The notes under the pieces were generated by a model that did no database searches, was not told the DNA's origin, and saw only the letters and a program-made list of their open reading frames with translations. The position numbers and the translations under genes are program-made. From Anaplasma ovis str. Haibei (GTDB taxonomy: Bacteria > Pseudomonadota > Alphaproteobacteria > Rickettsiales > Anaplasmataceae): 64,000 nt of DNA. Below, piece after piece: positions 56,449 through 64,000 of the stretch (its first letter is position 1; each line of letters starts with the position of its first letter). Location: assembly GCF_002214625.1 (NCBI RefSeq), contig NZ_CP015994.1:1054001-1118000 (forward strand). The letters are read 5' to 3'.

Positions 56449-57057
56449 GTGTCTATTTTAAGATTCATGATGCTTTCCTACCTAATATGCAATTTTGATA
56501 GGATTGTCGTTAGGTTTTTCTTCCTCATTATCTACGTATACATCTTCTCGGTTTCTTTTGTAATGCTACACGACGGGTGGTCTAGCTTTTTTTTATTCAA
56601 AGATCCGATAAATTTATACACCCGTGTATATTCAATATTTAAGTGGTACTACTACAACCGGGAGATGATATCTTTCGGAAGGGGGTTTAAGGTATTTCTA
56701 GTTATGGGGGGAACTTTCGCACTTCAGTATTCTATATGGAATCTAGAATGGAAGAGGCTTCCGGTTTTAGTGCTACGTTTCTGTAGGGATTGTTGTGTCT
56801 CAGGTATAAGATCGAGTAAGTCGGTACTAGCAAGAACCAGTGTGAGGGCCAATGTGGCCGGGGCCGACAATGTGAGAAGTAAAATAATTGGTGCAGTTGA
56901 TGAGATACTTCAAGATATTTGGGGGGCGGTTTCGACATCGGAAGGTAAAATGTCCAGTGATGACCTCACTTCTCTCAAAAAGGCGTTTCTCATCAAAATA
57001 AACTACCAGATTGATGAGTTTATACAAAGCGCGATAGAGTTCAAAAACCGAAAATAG
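56449..57057 (+). CDS. Unknown membrane protein
   Basis: 202 aa from GTG 56449 (ATG 56467 gives 196). Two hydrophobic helices (VVRFFFLIIYVYIFSVSFVM and VFLVMGGTFALQYSIW) are followed by a mostly helical, soluble C-terminal half (DNVRSKIIGAVDEILQDIWG, LIKINYQIDEFIQSAIEF). No family recognised. It lies 33 bases after tRNA-Gln. Confidence 0.7.
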   Translation: MSILRFMMLSYLICNFDRIVVRFFFLIIYVYIFSVSFVMLHDGWSSFFLFKDPINLYTRVYSIFKWYYYNREMISFGRGFKVFLVMGGTFALQYSIWNLEWKRLPVLVLRFCRDCCVSGIRSSKSVLARTSVRANVAGADNVRSKIIGAVDEILQDIWGAVSTSEGKMSSDDLTSLKKAFLIKINYQIDEFIQSAIEFKNRK

Positions 57058-57067
57058 CGTAGATATA

Positions 57068-58234
57068 TCAATATATTGTACTTACACCCATAGCATGGGC
57101 TATAAGTTTCTTCTTGATATAGGGGGACATTTCCACAATAGACATAGCCACACTTCTGACTACTTTTGGTATTATTGAGGTACTAGAGAAAATCGAATTT
57201 ATTGCCGTGGTGATTGCGGCCATGGAATAATTGTCAAGCGACCTGCGTTTTTCTATCTCTTCCAAAATGAACTCCTGGCCTATGTCTGACCCTAACGAGT
57301 GATACTCACCTAGTATTTCTACCACCGCTTCCACGTCCCGTATACCGATATTCAACCCCTGCCCAGCAACTGGATGTATGGAATGTAGTGCATCACCCAC
57401 CAAAAGGGAGCGCTTTGAATATTGCCTCTCAGCCAACACCATTGAAATTTGGTGACAAGACCTGTGCCCACTGATCTCTATATACCCTGTGTGTTCTCCA
57501 CATTTCCTATAAAGCTCGATTTCGAATTCTTTGACTGGGAGCCGCAGCAGCATTTGAGCTATTTCGGGTTTCTCGGTCCACACGATTGACGAGTGGTATC
57601 CTCCATACATTGGGAGAATTGCAAGTGGCCCCCCTTGAAAGAAATGCTCAATTGCTATGTTACGATGGTGTCGTTCATGTTGTACATTACAAGTGATGCA
57701 GCTCTGCCTATAATCATACCTTAGGGTTCTGATATGTGACTTTCTGAGGAATCTTGACCCCCTTCCTTCAGCGCAGATCACAAGCCTACTTGAAGTTTTT
57801 CTTCCATCTAGTAGCGAAGTTTCGATAAATCCATCCCTGACCTCGGTTGTGCTGTAGGAAGTAGAGGTTATATGGTTGAACTTGTGTGCCTTGCACTGCA
57901 GCATTAGGGATAGCTCTTTCCCGCTAATTACATATCCCATTGGATCATTTCCCACTAGTTTATGGTTGTAGTGGACTGTAGAGCTGCTGTTACCATCGAA
58001 AATTAGTATATCCTCTATAGGGCAGCAGTTCCCGCCTTCCTTCCATATTCCAAATCGGTCGAGGATGTCCTTGGATCTTTTAGAAATTGCGAAAACTCTA
58101 TGATCCAAATTGCTTAGTATGTTGTCTCTGTGTTCAATGACAGCCACTCCTATACCGCGCTCTGTAAGTCCAATTCCTCCCAGAATGCCGCTTACTCCTC
58201 CTCCGAGAATGACCACGTCGTAGTAGCTAACCAT
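57068..58234 (-). CDS. UbiH/UbiF-family FAD-dependent hydroxylase
   Basis: Aromatic-ring hydroxylase of the ubiquinone pathway family. YYDVVILGGGVSGILGG is the FAD dinucleotide motif, DHRVFAIS the family DHR-type segment, CAEGRGSRFL the second, and LVGDALHSIHPVAGQGLNIG the FAD-ribityl motif. 388 aa from ATG 58234; the longer frame runs into the tRNA-Arg gene. Which ring position it hydroxylates cannot be assigned. Confidence 0.9.
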   Translation of the reverse strand: MVSYYDVVILGGGVSGILGGIGLTERGIGVAVIEHRDNILSNLDHRVFAISKRSKDILDRFGIWKEGGNCCPIEDILIFDGNSSSTVHYNHKLVGNDPMGYVISGKELSLMLQCKAHKFNHITSTSYSTTEVRDGFIETSLLDGRKTSSRLVICAEGRGSRFLRKSHIRTLRYDYRQSCITCNVQHERHHRNIAIEHFFQGGPLAILPMYGGYHSSIVWTEKPEIAQMLLRLPVKEFEIELYRKCGEHTGYIEISGHRSCHQISMVLAERQYSKRSLLVGDALHSIHPVAGQGLNIGIRDVEAVVEILGEYHSLGSDIGQEFILEEIEKRRSLDNYSMAAITTAINSIFSSTSIIPKVVRSVAMSIVEMSPYIKKKLIAHAMGVSTIY

Positions 58235-58255
58235 GGGATAACCCGTAAAACCTGG

Positions 58256-58330
58256 CGTGCCCGAAGGGACTCGAACCCCTGACCCGCAGCTTAGAAGGCT
58301 GCTGCTCTTGTCCAACTGAGCTACGGACAC
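58256..58330 (-). tRNA. tRNA-Arg (anticodon TCT)
   Basis: Reverse strand: acceptor GTGTCCG with CGGGCAC, one T-G wobble. Anticodon arm GCAGC-CTTCTAA-GCTGC gives TCT. T loop TTCGAGT, discriminator G, and CCA encoded at 58255-58253. It reads AGA/AGG. It lies 21 bases upstream of the ubiH-type start. Confidence 0.96.
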
Positions 58331-58461
58331 CCGGAGAAGAGGCTTGCATATTTGGTTTTCTAAGTCAATAGATTGCTGAGAACCCCATTGACAACATTAG
58401 CGATTTGTATCTGGTTAGATTTTTATGTATCATCCTAAGAGCTTCTTCTTCATTTACCAGT

Positions 58462-59655
58462 GTGTTTTATCTAGATAATTCGGGCGGGAATTACTTTCTC
58501 ACTAGTGAGTCAGTATCTCAAGGCCACCCGGATAAAATGGCCGACCGGATCTCGGACGAGGTGTTAGACCATTTTATGGCAAAAAACCCATACGCCCATG
58601 TTGCGGTGGAGACGCTGGTTACCCGGGATAATGTAGTTGTGGCTGGGGAGGTCTGCGGCGTAGATGTGGACACAGGGGTAATTGAAGATGTGGTACGAAG
58701 CACGGTTAGGGAAATAGGGTATAGCCTTTCTGGGTTTCACTGGAACACGATAAAAATTTCGATACTAATACACGAGCAATCTCCAGATATAATTCTCGGT
58801 GTAAACACAGGGAGAAGAAAGAAGGGCGCTGGTGACCAGGGAGTGATGTATGGTTACGCGGTGGATGAGACATATTCTCTTCTACCCGCACCAATCTTCT
58901 ACTCACACCTTGTACTGAAAAATATCGCCTCGGCCATAAGTAGAGGTAGAATATCAGGGTTGGGGCCAGATGCTAAAACCGAAATCACGCTACTATACGC
59001 AAACCGCAGGCCAGTAAAGGTTTTAAGGGCGGTGCTGTCCATCCAGCATGAGGAAGGTATGACCCAGCAGGACGTTAGAAATCTGGTGTATCCGCACTTT
59101 GTTGCTGCGATTCCAGAGGGCTGGATGTGCAAGGATGAAGACTTCCTCGTCAACCCGACCGGTAGGTTCGTTGTTGGAGGCCCTGTAGGTGATTCTGGGA
59201 TGACTGGGAGGAAGATTATGGTAGACACCTACGGTGGGCATGTACCGCACGGTGGGGGCGCCTTTTCGGGTAAGGACCCCAGTAAGGTTGATAGGTCCGC
59301 AGCATACATGGCAAGATACATAGCCAAAAACGTGGTACATGCCGGGCTGGCTACTGAGTGTCTGGTTCAGATGTCTTACGCCATAGGGGTGCCTACACCC
59401 CTGACCTTTAGCATCAACACCCTGGGAACAGGTGTGGTTCATAATGAGTGTATCGAGAAGTACGTAGAGGAAAATGTAGATCTTTCCATAAGCGGTATCT
59501 GTGACCACCTATCGCTATTTAAGCAGATTTACGGGCCTACATCATGCTATGGGCACTTTGGTCGCAATCCAGGGGAAAGCTTTTCCTGGGAGAGGCTTGA
59601 CCTCTCTCTTGATATGGCTAGAGTCTTCGGTTTAAGATGCAAGGAATGCGTTTAG
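58462..59655 (+). CDS. metK: S-adenosylmethionine synthetase
   Basis: Makes SAM from ATP and methionine. TSESVSQGHPDKMADRISD, GAGDQGVMYGYA and GGGAFSGKDPSKVDRSAAY are the signature segments. GTG 58462 gives 397 aa, matching the family start; the frame is open to a TTG at 58405 but without conserved residues. It overlaps ftsW by 19 bases. It supplies SAM for bioC and the TPR-methyltransferase. Confidence 0.95.
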   Translation: MFYLDNSGGNYFLTSESVSQGHPDKMADRISDEVLDHFMAKNPYAHVAVETLVTRDNVVVAGEVCGVDVDTGVIEDVVRSTVREIGYSLSGFHWNTIKISILIHEQSPDIILGVNTGRRKKGAGDQGVMYGYAVDETYSLLPAPIFYSHLVLKNIASAISRGRISGLGPDAKTEITLLYANRRPVKVLRAVLSIQHEEGMTQQDVRNLVYPHFVAAIPEGWMCKDEDFLVNPTGRFVVGGPVGDSGMTGRKIMVDTYGGHVPHGGGAFSGKDPSKVDRSAAYMARYIAKNVVHAGLATECLVQMSYAIGVPTPLTFSINTLGTGVVHNECIEKYVEENVDLSISGICDHLSLFKQIYGPTSCYGHFGRNPGESFSWERLDLSLDMARVFGLRCKECV

Positions 59656-60788
59656 GGGTTGACATAGTCGACCTATTTCGCTTACTAGGCGTGTTTTTTA
59701 ACCGGTGGTACAGATCCGTAGATAAGCCGCTCCTTCTCTCCTTTTTTACTATATCGGTTATAAGTCTTACGCTTATTTCCTCTGCCGGGCCGGTAATTGA
59801 AAGCAGGGTTATGCTGCCAAAGGACTATTTTCTACTTCGGCATCTTACGTATCTATGTATAGCGCTCAGTATAGTAGTGGTGTATTCCATGATGAACGAG
59901 CGGCTCATCATAGCTACCTCTTTCCTACTACTTTTTGTGTGCATAATCCTTTTGGTTTATATAGCGTTTTGGGGAGTAGGGGTAAAGGGCTCTAAAAGGT
60001 GGTTTTTCTTCCTCGGCCTATCAATTCAACCATCCGAGTTTGCGAAGACAGTTTTTTCTGTTGTGAATGCCTGGATTCTGTGTAAAACAGAGAGAAAGAC
60101 GAGATATATAGCCTCTGCGGCCATTTACATAAGCTTAGTTTCACTACTTTTGTTACAACCAGATCTGAGTATGTTTATTATGTTTTCTTTGATCTGGGGA
60201 AGCCAGCTGTTTGTGTATGGTATATCTTACTTATCAATACTTGCGATTGCGGCCTTTTTCCTGGCAGGAGTACTGCTTTACCTGTTTTTGTTTCCATACA
60301 CCAGAGAGCGGGTTCTGACCTTCTTTGATCCAACAAACCACGATCACTTTCAAGTATGGAACTCCATAAGGTCATTTAAAGCCGGTAAAATACTAGGTGC
60401 GGGCCCGGGGGAAGGGGTGGTCAAACTACTACTTCCAGACTGCCACACCGACTTCATATTCTCCGTCGCCGCGGAGGAGTTCGGTGCAATATTATGTATG
60501 CTGATCCTGTTTGTTCTCGGATACATAGCCACCAGGGCATGGTTTTTTGCGTACAGTGAGAGTGACCTATTCAAACTATTATCGGCTTCTGGTCTCTTCT
60601 TTCAGTTTTCATCCCAGTTTATGATTAACGTCGGGGTTGCGCTAAACTTGCTACCCACAACAGGCGTTGCACTACCGTTCCTCAGCTACGGCGGGTCTTC
60701 ACTTGTCTCTACTAGTATAATGCTAGGTATCCTAATGGCATTTAACAGAATGAGGTCTTTAGAGCGGAGGATAAAGCTCGACGTCTAG
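59637..60788 (+). CDS. ftsW: SEDS-family septal glycosyltransferase FtsW
   Basis: 383 aa with about ten membrane helices. KGSKRWFFFLGLSIQPSEFA, LPDCHTDFIFSVAAEEFGAI and LPTTGVALPFLSYGGSSLVS are SEDS hallmarks; the second includes the catalytic Asp region. FtsW is favoured over RodA by the SIQPSE and DCHTDFIFS sequences. SEDS proteins polymerise lipid II at the septum, so its intact state, with three dap genes here, argues for some murein-like synthesis. Confidence 0.9.
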   Translation: MQGMRLGVDIVDLFRLLGVFFNRWYRSVDKPLLLSFFTISVISLTLISSAGPVIESRVMLPKDYFLLRHLTYLCIALSIVVVYSMMNERLIIATSFLLLFVCIILLVYIAFWGVGVKGSKRWFFFLGLSIQPSEFAKTVFSVVNAWILCKTERKTRYIASAAIYISLVSLLLLQPDLSMFIMFSLIWGSQLFVYGISYLSILAIAAFFLAGVLLYLFLFPYTRERVLTFFDPTNHDHFQVWNSIRSFKAGKILGAGPGEGVVKLLLPDCHTDFIFSVAAEEFGAILCMLILFVLGYIATRAWFFAYSESDLFKLLSASGLFFQFSSQFMINVGVALNLLPTTGVALPFLSYGGSSLVSTSIMLGILMAFNRMRSLERRIKLDV

Positions 60789-60818
60789 CTTCAAGAACAC
60801 CAGACAAAACCCTGCTCA

Positions 60819-61475
60819 TCATTTACTACCACAGAACTTAACCATACCCTCAACCATTTTTTGTATACCCAAGTGTATTTTGTGTAGCCTATCCTCGCGC
60901 ATGTACGCCGAGCAAGAGAAAACCATGTTTTTTTCATCTACAACAAATCCATCAGTAGGACACACAACGTGCTCCCCTCCACATCTGGATATTATCCCGT
61001 CTGTATCATCTCCAAGTGTGACTTTCACCTTCACTAACTCACCCAAGGCCGCAGCTATAACCGCTGGGGCTATACATACGCCGCCAATTGCCTTTCTTGC
61101 CCGATGGAACCCACGAATAAGGTCCTTAACGCTATCAACAACGCTTACAGGCCCGTTTTGGGAAATTAGGTTGGAGAAATTCTTGGCGACACCGAACCCT
61201 CCGGGGACTATAAGCATGTCAAACTCAGGCACATTCACCTTTTCTATGTTAACAACTTCCCCGCGGGCAATTCTAGCGGACTCAACAAGGATGTTCCTTG
61301 CTTGGCTCTCCGTGGATTTTGACGCGTGATTTACCACATCGTGTTGCTGGACGTCAGGTGCGCAGCACTGAAACTTAACTCCTAGCCTGTCTAGCTCAAG
61401 CAGCACTAACACCGACTCGCGTATCTCGGAGCCATCCATGTGGCCGCACCCAGACAGCAACACCGCGCAATTCAT
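60819..61475 (-). CDS. elbB: ElbB-like DJ-1/PfpI-superfamily protein
   Basis: 218 aa of the class I glutamine-amidotransferase-like group. CAVLLSGCGHMDGSEIRESV, LIVPGGFGVAKNFSN and GGVCIAPAVIAAALG (nucleophile Cys) match ElbB, formerly linked to isoprenoid synthesis and reported to have glyoxalase activity. Biological role unclear. Confidence 0.9.
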   Translation of the reverse strand: MNCAVLLSGCGHMDGSEIRESVLVLLELDRLGVKFQCCAPDVQQHDVVNHASKSTESQARNILVESARIARGEVVNIEKVNVPEFDMLIVPGGFGVAKNFSNLISQNGPVSVVDSVKDLIRGFHRARKAIGGVCIAPAVIAAALGELVKVKVTLGDDTDGIISRCGGEHVVCPTDGFVVDEKNMVFSCSAYMREDRLHKIHLGIQKMVEGMVKFCGSK

Positions 61476-61491
61476 AACCTAACCCCCACTC

Positions 61492-62436
61492 CTACCTTGA
61501 CAGGCGGCACTCCTGGTAGCCAAAGCAAGATCTTATCTCGTGGGTAGACAACATCGCTAGCCGCTCTGTTCCTTCCCCGCTTTCCACCATCCGCCTCAAC
61601 TGCGAACACTTCTCGTGGTTGGCGGTGAGCATCATAACGACGCTTGTCAGGACCAGTAAAATCCCAACGACACGCAGAGCCCAACCTACTGGAAATGTTC
61701 CCCCGGAGGACAAAGGAGCAGCCGTAACTTTACCAACGGACTCCATCGCTAGTACGATCTTCCCCCCGAAGAGCAGGAAGTTTCCGCACAGGTATAATAC
61801 TGTCAACCTAGCCTGATGTGCAACATTTTTCGAGCAAGCTGGTTTGTTCCTGTGGATTATCCAGAAGGAAACTGCGAACATCAAGGCTGACGAGAAGAAC
61901 AGAGCGTTGACTACCATGTCAGTGATCTGGGTTACACCCATACCCCCGACCTTAATATGGCCGGATAGAGAGAGCCCGGAATATAGGAGGACCCCCAAAC
62001 CAATTAGGTGCACGGTGGTAAAGAGCATGGAAGCAGCGAGTTCTACTTTATTCGCATGTGCCTCCATGAAGTCTGACGCTTTGTCCAGCGGCTTTCTATC
62101 TAACCTTTCCAAGGATATTTTACTTTGCAAGCCCATGCGCCTGGTCTCAAGCTCAATCCTCTGCCGTATTTTGCGTTTTTCCCTTTCTATCTTGAACACC
62201 AAGATAAGACCACATATAACACCCAAAGATGCGGTGAGGCCTGTTAGGAACTCCATGGCTGTCCAGAAATTCACTGCGGATGCACCCAGCCCAGAAAGTA
62301 AGCCTGCCTGGGAGAGCGCAAGCAAAATGAACATCGTTGTCGTTATCAGGAGCGTGAATATCGAACAACATTGTCGGATATAATTAAGCCTTTCTATTTT
62401 CAGCATCTTTCTTGGGATGCTAAGTGATAGCGTCAT
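61492..62436 (-). CDS. Unknown multi-pass membrane protein
   Basis: 314 aa from ATG 62436 (GTG 62460 adds eight). About six hydrophobic helices: two near the N-terminus (SIFTLLITTTMFILLALSQA, LTASLGVICGLILVF), a charged cytoplasmic stretch (KIEREKRKIRQRIELETRRM), then four more including ALRVVGILLVLTSVVMMLTA. No family recognised. It follows elbB's strand with a 16-base gap and may be co-transcribed with it. Confidence 0.7.
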   Translation of the reverse strand: MTLSLSIPRKMLKIERLNYIRQCCSIFTLLITTTMFILLALSQAGLLSGLGASAVNFWTAMEFLTGLTASLGVICGLILVFKIEREKRKIRQRIELETRRMGLQSKISLERLDRKPLDKASDFMEAHANKVELAASMLFTTVHLIGLGVLLYSGLSLSGHIKVGGMGVTQITDMVVNALFFSSALMFAVSFWIIHRNKPACSKNVAHQARLTVLYLCGNFLLFGGKIVLAMESVGKVTAAPLSSGGTFPVGWALRVVGILLVLTSVVMMLTANHEKCSQLRRMVESGEGTERLAMLSTHEIRSCFGYQECRLSR

Positions 62437-62460
62437 GTTGCGAACCTCAACAACGTACAC

Positions 62461-62841
62461 GTAAATTTTAGCATAAATTATAAGATTTTTACATATTTAC
62501 GAGTAAGTAAGGTGGGGGGGATGTAATATGAAGGCCTATTTTATGACCAAACTAAAATTTTAAATTCTTTGTCTTTCGGGTTGAAAACCATAGTTTTTGC
62601 ACAATTACCAATTGTGAAGGCCTATTTTGCTTTATAACGGGGTTTGTACACGATTGGAGTGTTGCATATCCCATTCTAGAGCCGTTATCACATGGCTTAC
62701 AGCGGTGAATTGTGTAAACTTTGTGTAAATATGGTTTCTGATGTGGTAGCAACTAAACTTGCTGCAGGACATAGTACGAATCAATTGCGTAAACCTTGCA
62801 ACCGTGGCAGATTTGTGCGTGCTTAAGTTTTGTGGGTTTTC
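62461..62841. other. AT-rich upstream region of gapA with small repeats
   Basis: No gene seen. GAAGGCCTATTTT occurs twice (62530-62542 and 62616-62628). CACAATT-ACC-AATTGTG (62600-62616) is a perfect 7-bp hairpin directly joined to the second copy. TGTGTAAA occurs twice near 62711-62726. Probably the regulatory region for gapA and the divergent membrane gene. Confidence 0.5.
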
Positions 62842-63849
62842 ATGCTCAGGATTGGTATAAACGGCCTTGGTAGGATAGGGAGATGCCTATTTAGGATGTT
62901 GTTCGAAAATAATATCCCAAATGTAGAATTGGTTGCTGTTAACGGGTCTTCTAGCTTGGAGCTGCACAGGCACCTACTGAGGAATGATTCAGTGCATGGA
63001 AGGTTTGGGCATGATATTGGTGTAAGAGAAGGTAACCTTCTTGAGGTTGGTGGTAAAACCGTCAAATTTTTCAAGGAAAGGCAACCCCAGGACATTCCAT
63101 GGGAAGAAGAGGGGGTGAATGTAGTTCTAGAATGTACGGGAAAATTTAATAACAGGGAGTCCTCCGGGCTGCATCTTAAAGGTACGGTGAAAAAAGTAGT
63201 GGTGTCCGCTCCAGTCGCTGGTGCAGATATTCAGGTAATTTTTGGCGTGAATGAGGGGGAGATAAGTAGTGGGCACGATGTGATATCAGTAGGATCATGC
63301 ACCACGAACTGCGCAGCCCACGTTGTTAAGGCTATGGATGAGGCTTTTGGGATAGAGGGCGGATTTATAACTACAGTGCATGCATACACAAATGATCAAA
63401 ATCACGTGGATGGCAGCCATAAAGACCTTAGAAGGGCCCGCGCATGCGGTCTCTCTATGATTCCCACAACTACTGGGGCATCCAAGGCTCTGGAGGTTCT
63501 GTTTCCAAAGCTATCCGGTAGGCTTTCAGCCTCCTCCATTAGGGTGCCTACCCCAAATGTCTCGGTAGTAGACTTCGCTTTTGTTTCTTCTTCTAAGACG
63601 ACTGTAGAGTCTGTTAATGATGCTTTATGTAGGGCTGCTGCTGCTCGTCCGGATGTACTTATGGCGTCAGACGAACAGCTAGTCTCGTCTGATTTTAATC
63701 ATACAACCTATAGCGCAGTTTTCGACCTTATGGAAACTTACACCAATAACGGCGGTGTATCTAGAGTGCTTGCTTGGTATGACAACGAATGGGCTTTTGC
63801 TGCCAGGATGATAGATGTCTCTAGGGAGTTGTTACGGTTTTTATCATAA
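62842..63849 (+). CDS. gapA: Glyceraldehyde-3-phosphate dehydrogenase
   Basis: RIGINGLGRIGRCLFRM is the NAD-binding loop; SVGSCTTNCAAHVVKAM contains the catalytic Cys; TTVHAYTNDQNHVDGSHKDL and RVPTPNVSVVDFAF follow, and the end is WYDNEWAFAARM. ATG 62842 gives 335 aa. Works with pgk in central metabolism. Confidence 0.96.
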   Translation: MLRIGINGLGRIGRCLFRMLFENNIPNVELVAVNGSSSLELHRHLLRNDSVHGRFGHDIGVREGNLLEVGGKTVKFFKERQPQDIPWEEEGVNVVLECTGKFNNRESSGLHLKGTVKKVVVSAPVAGADIQVIFGVNEGEISSGHDVISVGSCTTNCAAHVVKAMDEAFGIEGGFITTVHAYTNDQNHVDGSHKDLRRARACGLSMIPTTTGASKALEVLFPKLSGRLSASSIRVPTPNVSVVDFAFVSSSKTTVESVNDALCRAAAARPDVLMASDEQLVSSDFNHTTYSAVFDLMETYTNNGGVSRVLAWYDNEWAFAARMIDVSRELLRFLS

Positions 63850-63920
63850 CTTGCACCAAGTCATAAGACGGCGCCATGGCATTAAAACCTAGTTGAGTTT
63901 TTTGTGAGCTGTGATAGGAT

Positions 63921-64000
63921 AACCGGGGCGGTGCGAGCAGATTGCGCGTGAAGTCGGTCAGGTTAGAAATAAAGCAGCCGTAGCGTCGTCTTTCTGGGTT
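63921..64000 (+). ncRNA. ffs: Signal recognition particle RNA (4.5S type), possibly cut by window end
   Basis: The domain IV signature is present: GGTCAGG (63956-63962), then an A-rich internal loop, then AAGCAGCC (63972-63979). Flanking GTCG and CGTAGCG can extend the stem. The start near 63921 (AACCGGGGCG) is approximate, and the 3' strand may continue beyond 64000. It is AT-richer in the apical loop (TTAGAAATAA) than typical bacterial forms. Confidence 0.8.

Noticed and set aside
1-64000. CRISPR arrays, insertion sequences and transposases
   Set aside because: No regularly spaced repeat array, transposase motif or terminal inverted repeat with target duplication was seen anywhere in the window.

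Overview
The window looks like chromosome from a tick-borne Anaplasma of the A. marginale / A. centrale / A. ovis group (Rickettsiales). Three things support this: Msp2-type surface-antigen pseudogenes beside an Msp3-like coiled-coil pseudogene, a ribA-virB8-virB9-virB10-virB11-virD4 type IV secretion cluster, and a hemE / CBS-domain-gene pair around a DnaA-box-rich gap, which is the arrangement described for replication origins in Wolbachia, Anaplasma and Ehrlichia. Species cannot be fixed from sequence alone.

Layout. 1-10.9 kb is housekeeping: partial tldD, tRNA-Leu(CAG), a large unknown protein with a C-terminal membrane hairpin, pdhB, hemJ, a peroxiredoxin-like gene, a KefB-type antiporter, dapE, comF and an initiator tRNA. 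10.9-17.3 kb is an antigenic-variation island: two truncated msp2 pseudogenes, an msp2 3' scrap tail-to-tail with an Msp3-like pseudogene, and three fragments of VirB2 pilin genes embedded in the same repeats; nfu and a small TIM14-like J-protein sit inside it. 17.3-34 kb holds rplY-pth, purF, an NDUFA9-like gene, recG/coaC (divergent), mnmE-dapD, a zinc-ribbon protein with xseA, pgk, several lineage-specific unknowns, dapF, a TPR-methyltransferase fusion and tRNA-Leu(GAG). 34.1-41.7 kb is the ribA-vir cluster. 41.7-47.7 kb holds an orphan, apparently catalytically degenerate ketol-acid reductoisomerase, fdxA, nadA, bioC, a phage/GTA relic (portal plus prohead protease) and a CBS-domain protein. 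The probable oriC is at about 47.68-48.08 kb. 48.1-56.2 kb (hemE, coxC, ruvC, plsY, nadC, dnaJ, glyS, glyQ) is visibly more AT-rich. 56.3-64 kb holds tRNA-Gln, unknown membrane genes, a ubiH-type hydroxylase, tRNA-Arg, metK-ftsW, elbB, gapA and the start of an SRP RNA.

How the genes fit together. dapD, dapE and dapF with ftsW keep a diaminopimelate / septal-wall thread in a lineage often described as wall-poor. nadA+nadC and bioC mark retained vitamin synthesis; hemJ+hemE belong to heme synthesis; pdhB, pgk, gapA, fdxA and coxC to central metabolism. The vir genes encode the inner-membrane, energising and coupling parts of a T4SS whose pilin subunit (VirB2) appears only as rearranged fragments inside the antigen-variation island. 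The most unusual observations are that msp2/virB2 mosaic, the IlvC-like protein lacking two of four metal ligands, the origin with the composition change beside it, the repeated acidic tail of VirD4, and an interleaved inverted repeat near 30.57 kb.
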